Of a stretch of 62,924 nt of DNA, positions 1 to 9,295 are shown piece after piece. The notes beneath the pieces are model-generated. The model did not search any database, was not told where the DNA came from, and worked only from the letters and a program-made list of their open reading frames with translations. Both the position numbers and the translations under genes were made by a program. Source of the stretch: Treponema sp. (lineage in GTDB: Bacteria > Spirochaetota > Spirochaetia > Treponematales > Treponemataceae); the NCBI GenBank assembly GCA_018385315.1, contig JAHAZJ010000085.1:1-62924 (forward strand), read 5' to 3'. How positions within the stretch are numbered: position 1 is the stretch's first letter; each line of letters opens with the position of its first letter.

Positions 1-111
1 TGCCAGTGGCCATAGTGGAGAGGTAATACCCGTTCCCATTCCGAACACGGAAGTCAAGCTCTCTTACGCCGATGATACTGCTCTTTAGCGGGAAAGTAGG
101 TAGCTGCTGGC
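1..111 (+). rRNA. rrf: 5S ribosomal RNA
   Basis: The sequence has the conserved 5S core (CCCATTCCGAACACGGAAG at about 34-53) and terminal arms GCCAG near base 2 and CTGGC at 107-111 that can pair. A run of seven T follows directly and probably ends the transcript. The 16S and 23S genes would lie before the window, so this is the distal end of an rRNA operon. The exact 5' base may lie just outside the window. Confidence 0.93.
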
Positions 112-175
112 TTTTTTTATTTAACTTATCAAATCTTAAGAAATTGTTATTTTTCAAAAATTATTTTTTTTTATC

Positions 176-204
176 TTGAAATTATCTTGTATTTTTTATT
201 AAAT
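176..204 (+). promoter_or_regulatory. Candidate sigma70 promoter for the ABC exporter pair
   Basis: TTGAAA (176-181), a 17-base spacer, then TTAAAT (199-204). The start codon follows only 8 bases later and there is no Shine-Dalgarno sequence, so the transcript would be leaderless or nearly so. Read by eye; not proven. Confidence 0.45.
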
Positions 205-212
205 TTAGTTCT

Positions 213-1970
213 ATGTCTAATATTAAAAAGCTTTTTAGTGGGTTGGAGAAGAAGTATTTTATTAATGCAGCTTTGTCTCCAATTGTAATGATTGGCGAAG
301 TTGTAATGGAAGTTATTATTCCATTTGTTATGGCCAAGATTATTGATGTTGGAATTGCGAATCACGATTTAGGCTATGTTACAAAGATGGGCCTTATTAT
401 GGTTTCAATGGCATGTGTTTCTCTTTGCTTTGGTGTATTGGGAACTCGTTTTTCTACTGTAGCAGCTCAAGGTTTTGCTTATAATCTTCGTAAAAACCTT
501 TACCATAAGATTCAGAGTTTTTCTTTTGGTAATATTGATAAATTCAGTACTGCTTCTCTGGTTACTCGTCTTACTACAGATGTAAACATGATGCAGAATG
601 TATTCCGTATGGTTATTCATATGTGTGTTCGTTCTCCTTTTATGCTTATTGCTGGTACTGTAATGGCGGTAAGGGTTAATGCAGGTCTTGCTGTTATTTT
701 TCTTGTTGCTATTCCTATTTTAACTGTTTCTGTTATCTCACTTTCTTCTTTAGCATTTCCTCGTTTTACCTTGATGATGAAGCGTTTTGATGCTTTGAAT
801 GCAAATATTCAGGAGAATTTAATTGGAATCCGCGTTGTCAAAGCTTATGTTCGTGGGGATTATGAAGAGGATAAGTTTAAGAAATCTGCTGATAATGTAC
901 GAATTGCACAAATTCGTGCTGAAAAAATCATTATTTTTATGATGCCTATTATGCAACTGGTTATGTATCTTTCTATGATGGCTGTTATGTGGTTTGGTGG
1001 ACGTCAGATTATTTTTGGAAGCATGCAATCTGGAGAATTAATCAGTTTCTTTACTTATGTCACTCAGGTCCTTTCTTCTTTAATAATGCTTAGTATGTTC
1101 TTTGTTTCCTTTGTTATGGTTCGTGCTTCTAATGCTCGTATTTTCGAAGTGTTGAATGAAGAAGCGGATATTAAAAATCCTCAAGCACCTGTTATGGAAG
1201 TTAAGGACGGTAGTGTTGATTTTGAAAATGTTTCTTTCTCTTACAATCATAAAGCAAATAATCTTGTTCTTAATGATATATCGGTTTCGATTAAGAGTGG
1301 CCAGGTTGTTGGAATTATTGGCGGAACTGGATCTTCTAAAACTACATTTGTCTCTTTGATTCCTCGTTTGTATGATGCATTCCGTGGTTGTGTAAAAGTT
1401 GGCGGTATTGATGTTAAAAAATATGACATGACTACTTTGCGTGATAGTGTTGCCATGGTTTTGCAGAAGAATGTATTGTTCTCTGGCTCTATTAAGGAAA
1501 ATCTGAAATGGGGAAATGAAAATGCAACGGATGAAGAAATTATAGAAGCTTGTAAAGCAGCAGATGCAGATTCCTTTATTTCTTCTTTCCCTGATGGTTA
1601 TGAAACTGAATTAGGGCAGGGCGGTGTAAATGTTTCTGGTGGTCAAAAACAGCGTATTTGTATTGCCCGTGCTCTGCTTAAAAAACCAAAGATTTTGATT
1701 TTGGATGATAGTACTTCTGCTGTTGATACTGCAACGGAAAGTAGAATTCGTGGTGCTTTGAAAAATCTTGCACCAGATACAACAAAAATTATTATTGCTC
1801 AGAGAATTTCTTCTGTAAAAGATGCTGATGTTATTTTTGTTCTTGATGATGGAAAACTTAGTGGTTTTGGTAATCATGAACAGTTGCTTGAATCTAATAA
1901 GATTTATAGAGAAGTATTTGAAAGTCAGCAACAAGGTTCTGGTGATGCAGACCTTGAAGGAGGTGAATAA
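213..1970 (+). CDS. ABC exporter subunit with degenerate ATP site (half-transporter A)
   Basis: A 585-residue half-transporter: an N-terminal six-helix membrane domain, then an ATPase domain. Walker A is GGTGSSKTT (residues 370-378), the signature is NVSGGQKQR, and Walker B runs ILILDDSTS. Asp499 stands where the catalytic glutamate should be, and the switch histidine is Gln530 (IIIAQRIS). This pattern is known for the inactive-site subunit of heterodimeric exporters such as TM287/288. The stop overlaps the start of the next gene by one base (TAATG), so the two are translationally coupled and very likely form one pump. The substrate cannot be read from the sequence. Confidence 0.93.
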   Translation: MSNIKKLFSGLEKKYFINAALSPIVMIGEVVMEVIIPFVMAKIIDVGIANHDLGYVTKMGLIMVSMACVSLCFGVLGTRFSTVAAQGFAYNLRKNLYHKIQSFSFGNIDKFSTASLVTRLTTDVNMMQNVFRMVIHMCVRSPFMLIAGTVMAVRVNAGLAVIFLVAIPILTVSVISLSSLAFPRFTLMMKRFDALNANIQENLIGIRVVKAYVRGDYEEDKFKKSADNVRIAQIRAEKIIIFMMPIMQLVMYLSMMAVMWFGGRQIIFGSMQSGELISFFTYVTQVLSSLIMLSMFFVSFVMVRASNARIFEVLNEEADIKNPQAPVMEVKDGSVDFENVSFSYNHKANNLVLNDISVSIKSGQVVGIIGGTGSSKTTFVSLIPRLYDAFRGCVKVGGIDVKKYDMTTLRDSVAMVLQKNVLFSGSIKENLKWGNENATDEEIIEACKAADADSFISSFPDGYETELGQGGVNVSGGQKQRICIARALLKKPKILILDDSTSAVDTATESRIRGALKNLAPDTTKIIIAQRISSVKDADVIFVLDDGKLSGFGNHEQLLESNKIYREVFESQQQGSGDADLEGGE

Positions 1971-3925
1971 TGCCACCACGACAGAAAGGTTTTGGAAAAC
2001 CTAAAAATACTAAAAAAACAATTAAAAGAATTCTGGAATATATGGGAAAATTTAAGGCCTTGTGGTTTTTAGTTTTTCTTTGTGTTTTAATTAGTGCAGG
2101 TGCTGGTGTTGCAGGTAGTTATTTTATTAAACCTGCATTAAATAATCATATTATCCCATTGGCTCAGTTAGTTGCAGAAGGTGCTGATAATTCTGTTATT
2201 ACTGCAAAAATATTTGATTTTGCAAAATCGCTGATTGGGATTATTGTAGTATTTCTTTGTGGAGTTGCAGCATCTTATTGTAACTCAAGAATGATGCTTC
2301 AGATTTCTACAACTTTGCTTTATAAAATCAGATGCGATTTGTTTACACATCTAGAAAAATTGCCAATCAAATATTTTGATGCTCATACTCATGGTGAATT
2401 AATGTCACGTTTTACAAACGATACTGATACTTTACGTGAAATGATGAGCCAGACTGTACCTCAGTTATTATCTTCTATCATTACAGTAGTTTCGGTTTTA
2501 GTAATGATGATTGTTTTAAGTCCTATGCTTACTATTGTAATGATTCTTACTATGTTTTTAATAGGAATGATAATTGGATTTGTTGGTAAACGTTCTGCAA
2601 AAGCATTCCGTGAAAATCAGAAATGTGTTGGTGAATTAAATGGTTTTATAGAAGAGATGGTTGAAGGCCAGAAAGTAATAAAAGTATTTAATTATGAAAA
2701 TAAGGCTGAAACTAGATTTGATACTTTGAACAATAATTTAAGAAAAGCCGGTACTGATGCTATGACATATGGTGGTATTATGGGACCAATTACAAATAAT
2801 ATGTCTCATATTCAGTACGCAATTGTAGCTATTATTGCGTCCTCTTTTATGATTCTTGGGCAAAGTCATGCAGGTTTATTAAACTGGTTTACAGGTATGC
2901 TGGATCTTGGTACTATTGCTGCTTTTTTACAGTATACTAGAAGTTTTACGCAGCCTATTAGCACGATGAGTATGCAGGCAAACAGTGTTTTAAATGCTCT
3001 TGCTGGTGCAGAAAGAATTTTTGCTGTTATTGATGAAAAGGAAGAAGTTGATGATGGTAAATATGTTCTTGTAAATGCTTATGAAGTAAAAGAAGATGGT
3101 AAAGATCGTCTTGTTCAGTCTTTTGCTGCTACCGGAGAATGGGCTTGGAAAGATCCTGCTGATAATTCTTTGACTAAACTTAGTGGTGAAGTAATTTTTG
3201 ATCATGTGACATTTGGTTATACTCCAGAAAAAACTGTTTTACACGATGTTTGTATTCATGCAAAACCTGGCATGAAAATCGCTCTTGTAGGTTCTACTGG
3301 TTCTGGAAAAACAACAACAATAAATCTTTTATCTCGCTTTTATGATGTAGAACCTGAAAATGGAAAAATAACATACGATGGTTTTCCTTTAAATGATATT
3401 TCTAAGGGGGCATTAAGAAAGTCTCTTGGAATGGTTCAGCAGAATACACATCTTTTTACTGGTACTATTAGAGAGAATATCCGTTATGGAAATCTGGAAG
3501 CCAGCGATGCTCAGGTTTATGCGGCTGCAAAGCTTGCCAATGCCGATAGCTTTATTCGTCATTTAGAAAATGGATATGATACTGTAATTACAGGTGACGG
3601 TGGAAGTTTAAGTCAGGGACAGCGCCAGCTCTTAGCCATTGCCCGTGCGGCAGTTGCAGATCCTCCTGTATTGGTTCTGGATGAAGCAACTTCTTCTATT
3701 GATACCCGTACAGAAAAATTAATTGAAGAGGGTATGGATTCTTTAATGAAAGGCAGAACTACTTTTGTTATTGCCCATCGTCTTTCTACTGTACGTAATG
3801 CTGATGAAATTATTGTACTTGAGCATGGTAATATTATTGAAAGAGGAACTCATGATCAGCTGATTGCTGCAAAAGGAAGATATTATCATCTTTACACTGG
3901 TAATCAGATTACTTTAGATGAATAG
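1970..3925 (+). CDS. ABC exporter subunit with consensus ATP site (half-transporter B)
   Basis: A 651-residue partner of the preceding gene. It has a six-helix membrane domain and an ATPase domain with canonical Walker A GSTGSGKTT (Lys447), signature SLSQGQRQ, Walker B VLVLDEATSS (catalytic Glu572) and switch His603 in IAHRLST. Between the membrane and ATPase domains there is an extra stretch of about 50 residues (roughly 347-400) containing Trp and acidic residues that most such exporters lack. The start overlaps the stop of subunit A. Together they match a heterodimeric multidrug or lipid exporter; the cargo is unknown. Confidence 0.94.
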   Translation: MPPRQKGFGKPKNTKKTIKRILEYMGKFKALWFLVFLCVLISAGAGVAGSYFIKPALNNHIIPLAQLVAEGADNSVITAKIFDFAKSLIGIIVVFLCGVAASYCNSRMMLQISTTLLYKIRCDLFTHLEKLPIKYFDAHTHGELMSRFTNDTDTLREMMSQTVPQLLSSIITVVSVLVMMIVLSPMLTIVMILTMFLIGMIIGFVGKRSAKAFRENQKCVGELNGFIEEMVEGQKVIKVFNYENKAETRFDTLNNNLRKAGTDAMTYGGIMGPITNNMSHIQYAIVAIIASSFMILGQSHAGLLNWFTGMLDLGTIAAFLQYTRSFTQPISTMSMQANSVLNALAGAERIFAVIDEKEEVDDGKYVLVNAYEVKEDGKDRLVQSFAATGEWAWKDPADNSLTKLSGEVIFDHVTFGYTPEKTVLHDVCIHAKPGMKIALVGSTGSGKTTTINLLSRFYDVEPENGKITYDGFPLNDISKGALRKSLGMVQQNTHLFTGTIRENIRYGNLEASDAQVYAAAKLANADSFIRHLENGYDTVITGDGGSLSQGQRQLLAIARAAVADPPVLVLDEATSSIDTRTEKLIEEGMDSLMKGRTTFVIAHRLSTVRNADEIIVLEHGNIIERGTHDQLIAAKGRYYHLYTGNQITLDE

Positions 3926-3955
3926 AATTTTTTGGGTCATAGAATTTTGGGGTCG

Positions 3956-3984
3956 TTGTAACTAGTTTTAAAATGCATTATAAT
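3956..3984 (+). promoter_or_regulatory. Promoter of valS
   Basis: TTGTAA (3956-3961), a 17-base spacer and a perfect TATAAT (3979-3984). The predicted start is near 3991, giving a leader of about 27 bases that carries AAGGAAGG. Just upstream lies a short imperfect direct repeat (GAATTTT..GGGTC twice, about 3926-3954) of unknown meaning. Confidence 0.75.
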
Positions 3985-4017
3985 TCTTGCTAGCATTTTT
4001 TAAAGGAAGGAATGAAA

Positions 4018-6732
4018 ATGAAAGCAATTGAATTGGAAAAAGCATACGATCCTAAATCTTTTGAAGATCGTATCTACAACGACTGGGATTCTAAAGGTTA
4101 TTTTAAACCTGCATCTGATGAATCATCACCTGTGCATTGTCAGTGTGAAAAATGTCAGGGCAATTATACAGTCGTCATTCCTCCTCCAAACGTAACTGGT
4201 GTTCTTCACATGGGACATGGTTTGAACAACACTCTTCAGGATATTGTTGTTCGCTACCACCGTATGAAGGGTGATAATACTCTTTGGGTAACTGGTACTG
4301 ATCATGCTGGTATTGCTACTCAGAATGTTGTTGAACGTAAGCTCAAAGCAGAAGGTAAATCTCGTAATGACCTTGGCCGTGAAAAGTTTATTGAACGTAC
4401 ATGGCAGGTAAAAGAAGAACATCATAATATCATTGTAAAGCAGCAGAAAAAACTTGGTAACTCAACTGATTGGGAACGTGAACGCTTTACTTATGATGAA
4501 GGTTTAAGTGGTGCGGTTCGTGAAGTATTCGTAACTCTTTATGAACGTGGTCTTATGTATAAAGGTCAGCGCCTTGTAAACTGGTGTCCTCGTTGTGGAA
4601 CTGCTCTTGCAGATGATGAAGTTGATCACGAAGATACTGCTGGTGCAATGTACCATCTTTACTATGAATATGCTGATGGCTCTGGAAAAATTGAAGTTGC
4701 AACAACTCGTCCAGAAACCTTCTTTGGTGATACTGCTGTTGCTGTTAATCCTAATGATGAACGCTATAAGTCTATTGTTGGTAAAAAATTAAAGCTTCCA
4801 TTAACTGGCAAAGAAATTCCTATTATTGCTGATGATTATGTTGATATGGAATTTGGAACTGGTATGGTAAAAATCACTCCAGCTCATGACCCTAACGACT
4901 GGGAAGTTGGAAAACGTCATAATCTGGAAGTAATTAATCTTTTAAATCCAGACGGAACTTTGAATGACAATGTTCCAGAAAAATATCGTGGAATGACATG
5001 TGCTAAAGCCCGTGCTCTTGTTATTGAAGATTTAACAGAGGCTGGTCTTTTTAAGTGCGAAGAAAAAATGAATCACTCAGTTGGTAAATGTTACCGCTGT
5101 AAAACTGTTGTAGAACCTTATTTGTCTGCACAGTGGTTCGTAAAAATGAAGCCAATGGCAGATAAAGCTTTGGCTGCATGGAAAGCTGGAGAAATCAAAT
5201 TCTTCCCACAGAAATGGGAAAACACATACGAGCACTGGCTTACAGGTATCCGTGATTGGTGTGTAAGCCGTCAGATTTGGTGGGGTCATAGAATTCCTGC
5301 ATGGTATTGTGAATGTGGTGAAACAATTGTAAGTCGTACAGATCCTACCTGTTGTCCAAAATGTGGTTCAAAGAATATTACTCAGGATCCTGATGTATTG
5401 GATACATGGTTCAGCTCATGGTTGTGGCCATTCAGTACTCTTGGTTGGCCAGAAAAAACTGCTGACTTGGAAAAATTCTATCCAACAACAGCTTTGGTAA
5501 CTGCATACGATATCATCTTCTTCTGGGTTGCTCGTATGATTATGGCTGGTCTTGAATTTACTGGAAAAGTTCCATTCCACGATATTTATATTCATGGTCT
5601 TGTTCGCGATAAACAGGGACGCAAAATGTCTAAGTCTCTTGGAAACGGTATTGACCCTCTTGAAATTATTGATATGTACGGTTCAGATGCATTAAAGTTC
5701 ACTCTTGCATTTATGTGTGCTCAGGGACAGGATATTTTAGTAGATAAAGATTCTTTCAAGCTTGGTTCAAGATTCTGTAACAAAGTATGGAATGCAAGTC
5801 GTTATTTGCTTGGTAATCTTGAAGGTCGTAACCTTGTTAGTGTAAAAGATTCTGATCTTACTGAACTTGATCGATGGATTTATGCCCGCTTGAACTTTGC
5901 TGCAAAAACAGCTCGTGAAGCTCTTGAATCATACCGTTATAACGATGCAGCTTCTGCTATGATGGAATTCTTCTGGAATGAATTCTGTGATTGGTATGTT
6001 GAAGCAACAAAAATCAACTTTAAGAATGGTGATGATGCAGAAAAAGATCGTCAGGCAACAGTTTTAATGGATATCCTTGAAGAATCATTAAGACTTCTTC
6101 ATCCTTATATTCCATTTGTTACAGAAGAAATTTACAGCAAGCTTCCATTGGCGGATCTTGTTGCAACTCGCTCTAGTGATAATAAGATTGTTACATCAAG
6201 CACATATAATGGCATGTTAATTAATGCTCCTTATCCAGAAGTTGCTGCAAGTCGTGAAAATGCAGAAGTAGAAGCTCGTTTTGAGGTTCTTAAAGATTTG
6301 ATTGGAAAGGTTCGTGCTGCAAAAGTTGACTGTGGTATTGATCCTGCAATCAAAATCAACATTGCTATCAAAATTGAAAAGGGAAGTGCGGCAGAAGTTG
6401 CTACTGAAAAAATTGAAATGATTCAGCTTCTTGGTGGTGTAGCTAAGGTTGACTTTACAGATGTAAAACCTGCTTCTTCTATTGGTACTGTAGGAAAAGG
6501 TTTTGAAGCATTTGTTCTTGTTGATGAAAATATCAATAAGGAACAGCTTTTGACTCGTTTCAAAAAAGCTATGGAAAAAGAACAGGGATATGCTAGAATG
6601 AGTGAAAACAAACTTAATGGTAATTTTGCTCAGCATGCTCCTGCAGAACTTGTTCAGGCAGAACGAGACAGACTTGCTGAAAGTCAGAAGAAAATTGCTA
6701 CTTACGAAAGCTATATTAAAGAATTACAGTAG
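4018..6732 (+). CDS. valS: Valyl-tRNA synthetase
   Basis: A class I aminoacyl-tRNA synthetase of 904 residues that charges tRNA-Val. The HIGH-type motif HMGH follows PPPNVTGVL (residues 64-67), and KMSKS is at 536-540. The editing domain (TTRPETFFGDTAV), a WCVSRQ/WWGH block and a C-terminal coiled coil are present. Cys pairs (CPRCG, CYRCKT, CECG with CCPKCG) suggest zinc knuckles. An unusual HCQCEKC stretch sits just before the catalytic core near residues 41-47. An in-frame ATG at 4012 is only one base after AAGGAAGG (4003-4010); the ATG at 4018 has 7-base spacing, so I prefer it. Confidence 0.97.
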   Translation: MKAIELEKAYDPKSFEDRIYNDWDSKGYFKPASDESSPVHCQCEKCQGNYTVVIPPPNVTGVLHMGHGLNNTLQDIVVRYHRMKGDNTLWVTGTDHAGIATQNVVERKLKAEGKSRNDLGREKFIERTWQVKEEHHNIIVKQQKKLGNSTDWERERFTYDEGLSGAVREVFVTLYERGLMYKGQRLVNWCPRCGTALADDEVDHEDTAGAMYHLYYEYADGSGKIEVATTRPETFFGDTAVAVNPNDERYKSIVGKKLKLPLTGKEIPIIADDYVDMEFGTGMVKITPAHDPNDWEVGKRHNLEVINLLNPDGTLNDNVPEKYRGMTCAKARALVIEDLTEAGLFKCEEKMNHSVGKCYRCKTVVEPYLSAQWFVKMKPMADKALAAWKAGEIKFFPQKWENTYEHWLTGIRDWCVSRQIWWGHRIPAWYCECGETIVSRTDPTCCPKCGSKNITQDPDVLDTWFSSWLWPFSTLGWPEKTADLEKFYPTTALVTAYDIIFFWVARMIMAGLEFTGKVPFHDIYIHGLVRDKQGRKMSKSLGNGIDPLEIIDMYGSDALKFTLAFMCAQGQDILVDKDSFKLGSRFCNKVWNASRYLLGNLEGRNLVSVKDSDLTELDRWIYARLNFAAKTAREALESYRYNDAASAMMEFFWNEFCDWYVEATKINFKNGDDAEKDRQATVLMDILEESLRLLHPYIPFVTEEIYSKLPLADLVATRSSDNKIVTSSTYNGMLINAPYPEVAASRENAEVEARFEVLKDLIGKVRAAKVDCGIDPAIKINIAIKIEKGSAAEVATEKIEMIQLLGGVAKVDFTDVKPASSIGTVGKGFEAFVLVDENINKEQLLTRFKKAMEKEQGYARMSENKLNGNFAQHAPAELVQAERDRLAESQKKIATYESYIKELQ

Positions 6733-6752
6733 GATTTTTTTTCTGGGAGAGA

Positions 6753-7262
6753 ATGATGAAAAAGCCTTTGATTTTTGGATTATTAATTATAATCACAATT
6801 TTATTTTCAGGTTGTTATGAAGGGAAAAATACTCCTTTTTATGATAGTGAATGGATTATGCAGAATGTAGATGGTAATAATCAGGCTTATTATCATCATC
6901 TTATTTTGAATCCTGATAAAACAGTAATGTTACGTAGTTCCTATTTTGATTCTACTAATATCATTGTTTGGACTGGAACTTATAAAATCAAATCAAAGAA
7001 AATCATTTTCAATTTTACAGAATGCAGCCGTTATGAAAATGGACAAAATGTTGGTCAATATAGTGATAAGAGATTAATCAATTATTACAAGGGGGAATAT
7101 TTTTATTCTTTAGGATTAATTGGTGATACTGAAGAGACAAAAAAATATCATTTGCAATTAATAAGACCAGAAAGTGTATTTTATGGAGAAACAAAGGATA
7201 TTTACGGAAATTATTTTGAGGATTTTGTAAAGGTTGATAAACTTATTAAACCTGAGGAATAA
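6753..7262 (+). CDS. Small predicted lipoprotein
   Basis: A 169-residue protein with a Lys-rich start, a hydrophobic stretch and lipobox LFSGC near residue 21, so it is probably lipid-anchored in the envelope. The mature part (YDSEWIMQN, then alternating polar and hydrophobic strands) resembles small beta-barrel lipoproteins of the lipocalin-like type, but I do not recognise a family. It follows valS by 20 bases and probably shares its transcript; GGGAG lies just before the paired ATGATG start. The second ATG (6756) is an equally good start. Confidence 0.75.
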   Translation: MMKKPLIFGLLIIITILFSGCYEGKNTPFYDSEWIMQNVDGNNQAYYHHLILNPDKTVMLRSSYFDSTNIIVWTGTYKIKSKKIIFNFTECSRYENGQNVGQYSDKRLINYYKGEYFYSLGLIGDTEETKKYHLQLIRPESVFYGETKDIYGNYFEDFVKVDKLIKPEE

Positions 7263-7314
7263 ATACTTTTTTAGAAAAGACCATTCTTATATAAACAAAT
7301 ATAATCAACTGTGA

Positions 7315-7320
7315 TATAAT
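7315..7320 (+). promoter_or_regulatory. -10 element before the HD hydrolase gene
   Basis: A perfect TATAAT, 14 bases before the ATG at 7335. There is no convincing -35 box and no Shine-Dalgarno sequence, so the leader would be about 7-8 bases. Confidence 0.4.
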
Positions 7321-7334
7321 CTTTTGTAATAATT

Positions 7335-7976
7335 ATGAACAAACGAAAATACGAAATGAAAACAGAACGCTCGTCTAAAATGGCTACTGAACAAATGCAG
7401 CAGTTAAGTGATATGCGTCTTGCTCCTTTCATGCAGCTTGCAACAGGATTAATTGGAAAAGCTCGTCATGCTGGTGGAAATATGTTCCGTCATCAGATGG
7501 ATACGCTGGCGATTTTAATTGATTATGGATATATTGATCCTGTTTTACTTAAAGCTTCAATCGTCCATGATACAGTTGAGGATATTCCTGGTTTTGATCG
7601 AAATTTAATCATTAATGCAGATGAAGATGGACAGGATGTTTTAGATTTAGTCCTGGAAGTAACACGTCGTGACGATGAAGATAAAAAACAGTTTTTGCAT
7701 AGAATCTTAGACACAGGTAGTCAGAAAGCAAAAGTCTTAAAATGTGCAGATCGTATTTCAAATATGATTTCTCTTGGATATGTTACAGATCCAAAATTTA
7801 TTGAACGTTATTGTGATGAAACTGAGTTTTTTCTTTTGCCTATGGCTTTGGAAATTGATTTTAATATGTATCAGGAATTGATTAATCTTATTATGACGCG
7901 ACGCAGATATCTTGAAGAGGGAGGATATTTCGATAATAGAAGTAAGCCTACAACAAGTGCTGATAGTAATAAATAA
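7335..7976 (+). CDS. Stand-alone SpoT/Mesh1-type HD hydrolase
   Basis: A 213-residue protein matching only the hydrolase half of RelA/SpoT. Visible are KARHAGGNMFRH (His53), the HDTVED motif (His78, Asp79, Glu82, Asp83) and CADRISNM (Asp139, Asn143), which correspond to the manganese and nucleotide-binding residues of SpoT hydrolases. The synthetase, TGS and ACT domains are absent. It is therefore likely a small alarmone hydrolase acting on (p)ppGpp in the cytosol, or on NADPH as reported for Mesh1. There is no Shine-Dalgarno sequence; the start at 7335 could also be 7356. The role is inferred from motif order only. Confidence 0.8.
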   Translation: MNKRKYEMKTERSSKMATEQMQQLSDMRLAPFMQLATGLIGKARHAGGNMFRHQMDTLAILIDYGYIDPVLLKASIVHDTVEDIPGFDRNLIINADEDGQDVLDLVLEVTRRDDEDKKQFLHRILDTGSQKAKVLKCADRISNMISLGYVTDPKFIERYCDETEFFLLPMALEIDFNMYQELINLIMTRRRYLEEGGYFDNRSKPTTSADSNK

Positions 7977-8063
7977 GATACGAGTTTTTTTCTATAGACT
8001 AATTCAATCAAATTCAGTATTTTAATAGTATCAAATTTAATCTAATTTTTTAGGAGATATAAC

Positions 8064-9095
8064 ATGGCAGTTAGAGTTGCTATTAATGGTTTCGGCCGTA
8101 TTGGTCGTTTGGCTTTCCGTCAGATGTTTGAAGCTGATGGATATGAAGTAGTTGCTATCAACGATTTGACAAGCCCAAAAATGCTTGCACACCTTTTAAA
8201 GTATGATACAGCACAGGGTGGTTTCTGTGGAAAAATCGGTGAAGGAAAACACACAGTTTCTGCTACTGAAGATTCTATCATCGTAGATGGAAAAGAAATC
8301 AAAATCTCTGCTGAAAAAGATGCAGCTAACTGTCCATGGGCAGCTAACAAAGTAGACGTAGTTCTTGAATGTACAGGTTTCTACTGTGCAAAAGACAAGG
8401 CTGCTGCTCACATCACAGCAGGTGCTAAGAAAGTTGTAATTTCAGCTCCAGCTGGAAACGACCTTCCAACAATCGTTTACAATGTAAACCACAAAACTTT
8501 GACAAAGAACGACAACATTATTTCTGCTGCTTCTTGTACAACAAACTGTTTGGCACCAATGGCTAAAGCATTGAATGACTATGCTCCAATCCAGTCTGGT
8601 ATCATGTCTACAATCCATGCTTACACAGGTGACCAGATGATTCTTGATGGTCCACAGCGCAAAGGTGACCTCCGCCGTTCACGTGCTGGTGCTCAGAACA
8701 TCGTTCCAAACTCAACAGGTGCTGCTAAGGCTATCGGTCTTGTAATTCCTGAATTGAACGGAAAATTGATTGGTTCTGCTCAGCGTGTTCCAACACCAAC
8801 AGGATCTACAACTATCCTTACTGCTGTTGTAAAAGGTAAAGATGTAACAAAAGAAGGAATCAACGCTGCAATGAAAGCAGCTAGCACAGAATCTTTCGGT
8901 TACAACGAAGACGAAATCGTATCTTCAGACGTTATCGGTATGAAGTTCGGTTCATTGTTCGATGCAACACAGACAATGGTATCTAAGATTGATGACGATA
9001 CTTACCAGGTACAGGTTGTTTCTTGGTACGACAATGAAAACTCTTACACATCTCAGATGGTAAGAACAATTAAATACTTCTCAGAAAATTGCTAA
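8064..9095 (+). CDS. gap: Glyceraldehyde-3-phosphate dehydrogenase
   Basis: The glycolytic enzyme that oxidises glyceraldehyde-3-phosphate with NAD and phosphate. It has 343 residues, the NAD-binding INGFGRIGR near residues 7-15, the catalytic cysteine in [12 protein letters not shown] (Cys158), the conserved block HAYTGDQ and the C-terminal [12 protein letters not shown]. Codon use is strongly biased (many AAC, TTC, CCA), unlike its neighbours, as expected for a highly expressed gene. AGGAG lies at 8052-8056, 7 bases before the ATG. A strong terminator follows. Its last codons recur twice in the downstream spacer. Confidence 0.98.
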   Translation: MAVRVAINGFGRIGRLAFRQMFEADGYEVVAINDLTSPKMLAHLLKYDTAQGGFCGKIGEGKHTVSATEDSIIVDGKEIKISAEKDAANCPWAANKVDVVLECTGFYCAKDKAAAHITAGAKKVVISAPAGNDLPTIVYNVNHKTLTKNDNIISAASCTTNCLAPMAKALNDYAPIQSGIMSTIHAYTGDQMILDGPQRKGDLRRSRAGAQNIVPNSTGAAKAIGLVIPELNGKLIGSAQRVPTPTGSTTILTAVVKGKDVTKEGINAAMKAASTESFGYNEDEIVSSDVIGMKFGSLFDATQTMVSKIDDDTYQVQVVSWYDNENSYTSQMVRTIKYFSENC

Positions 9096-9118
9096 GTATA
9101 AGATTCTAATTTAGAGTT

Positions 9119-9150
9119 TAAAAAAGGTCAGACTTTGTCTGGCCTTTTTT
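9119..9150 (+). terminator. Terminator of gap
   Basis: GGTCAGAC (9126-9133) pairs with GTCTGGCC (9137-9144) around a TTT loop, with one G-T pair; A's lead in and six T's follow. Confidence 0.9.
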
Positions 9151-9165
9151 CATTTAACTAAGATG

Positions 9166-9188
9166 CTGAGAAGTATTTAATTGTTCTT
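9166..9188 (-). repeat. Inverted exact copy of the gap 3' coding end
   Basis: These 23 bases are the exact reverse complement of 9062-9084, inside the last codons of gap. Between this copy and the direct copy at 9244 lies a GC-richer stretch with a small hairpin (AAAATCC 9203-9209 with GGATTTT 9222-9228). No open reading frame is visible. The region 9096-9402 otherwise holds only the two terminators and these copies. Confidence 0.85.
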
Positions 9189-9243
9189 TCGATAGGCGCG
9201 TAAAAATCCTGCGCACTGCTCGGATTTTCTGCTAAGGTCCTTT

Positions 9244-9275
9244 ACAATCAAATACTTCTCTGAAAACTGCTAAGT
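9244..9275 (+). pseudogene. Fossil 3' end of a second gap gene
   Basis: This stretch matches the end of gap (9067-9098) at 29 of 32 bases. It encodes the same last residues, TIKYFSENC and stop; all three differences are synonymous. Upstream of ACA the similarity stops. A good terminator follows at once. It looks like the tail of a former second gap copy that was under selection before being lost or recombined with the surviving gene. Confidence 0.65.
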
Positions 9276-9295
9276 TTAGATACTTGATTTAAGAA

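Noticed and set aside
4012-4014. ATG at 4012 as valS start
   Set aside because: AAGGAAGG ends only one base before it; the ATG at 4018 has proper spacing.
3926-4017. T-box leader before valS
   Set aside because: The leader is only about 27 bases from the promoter and lacks the T-box sequence and stem.
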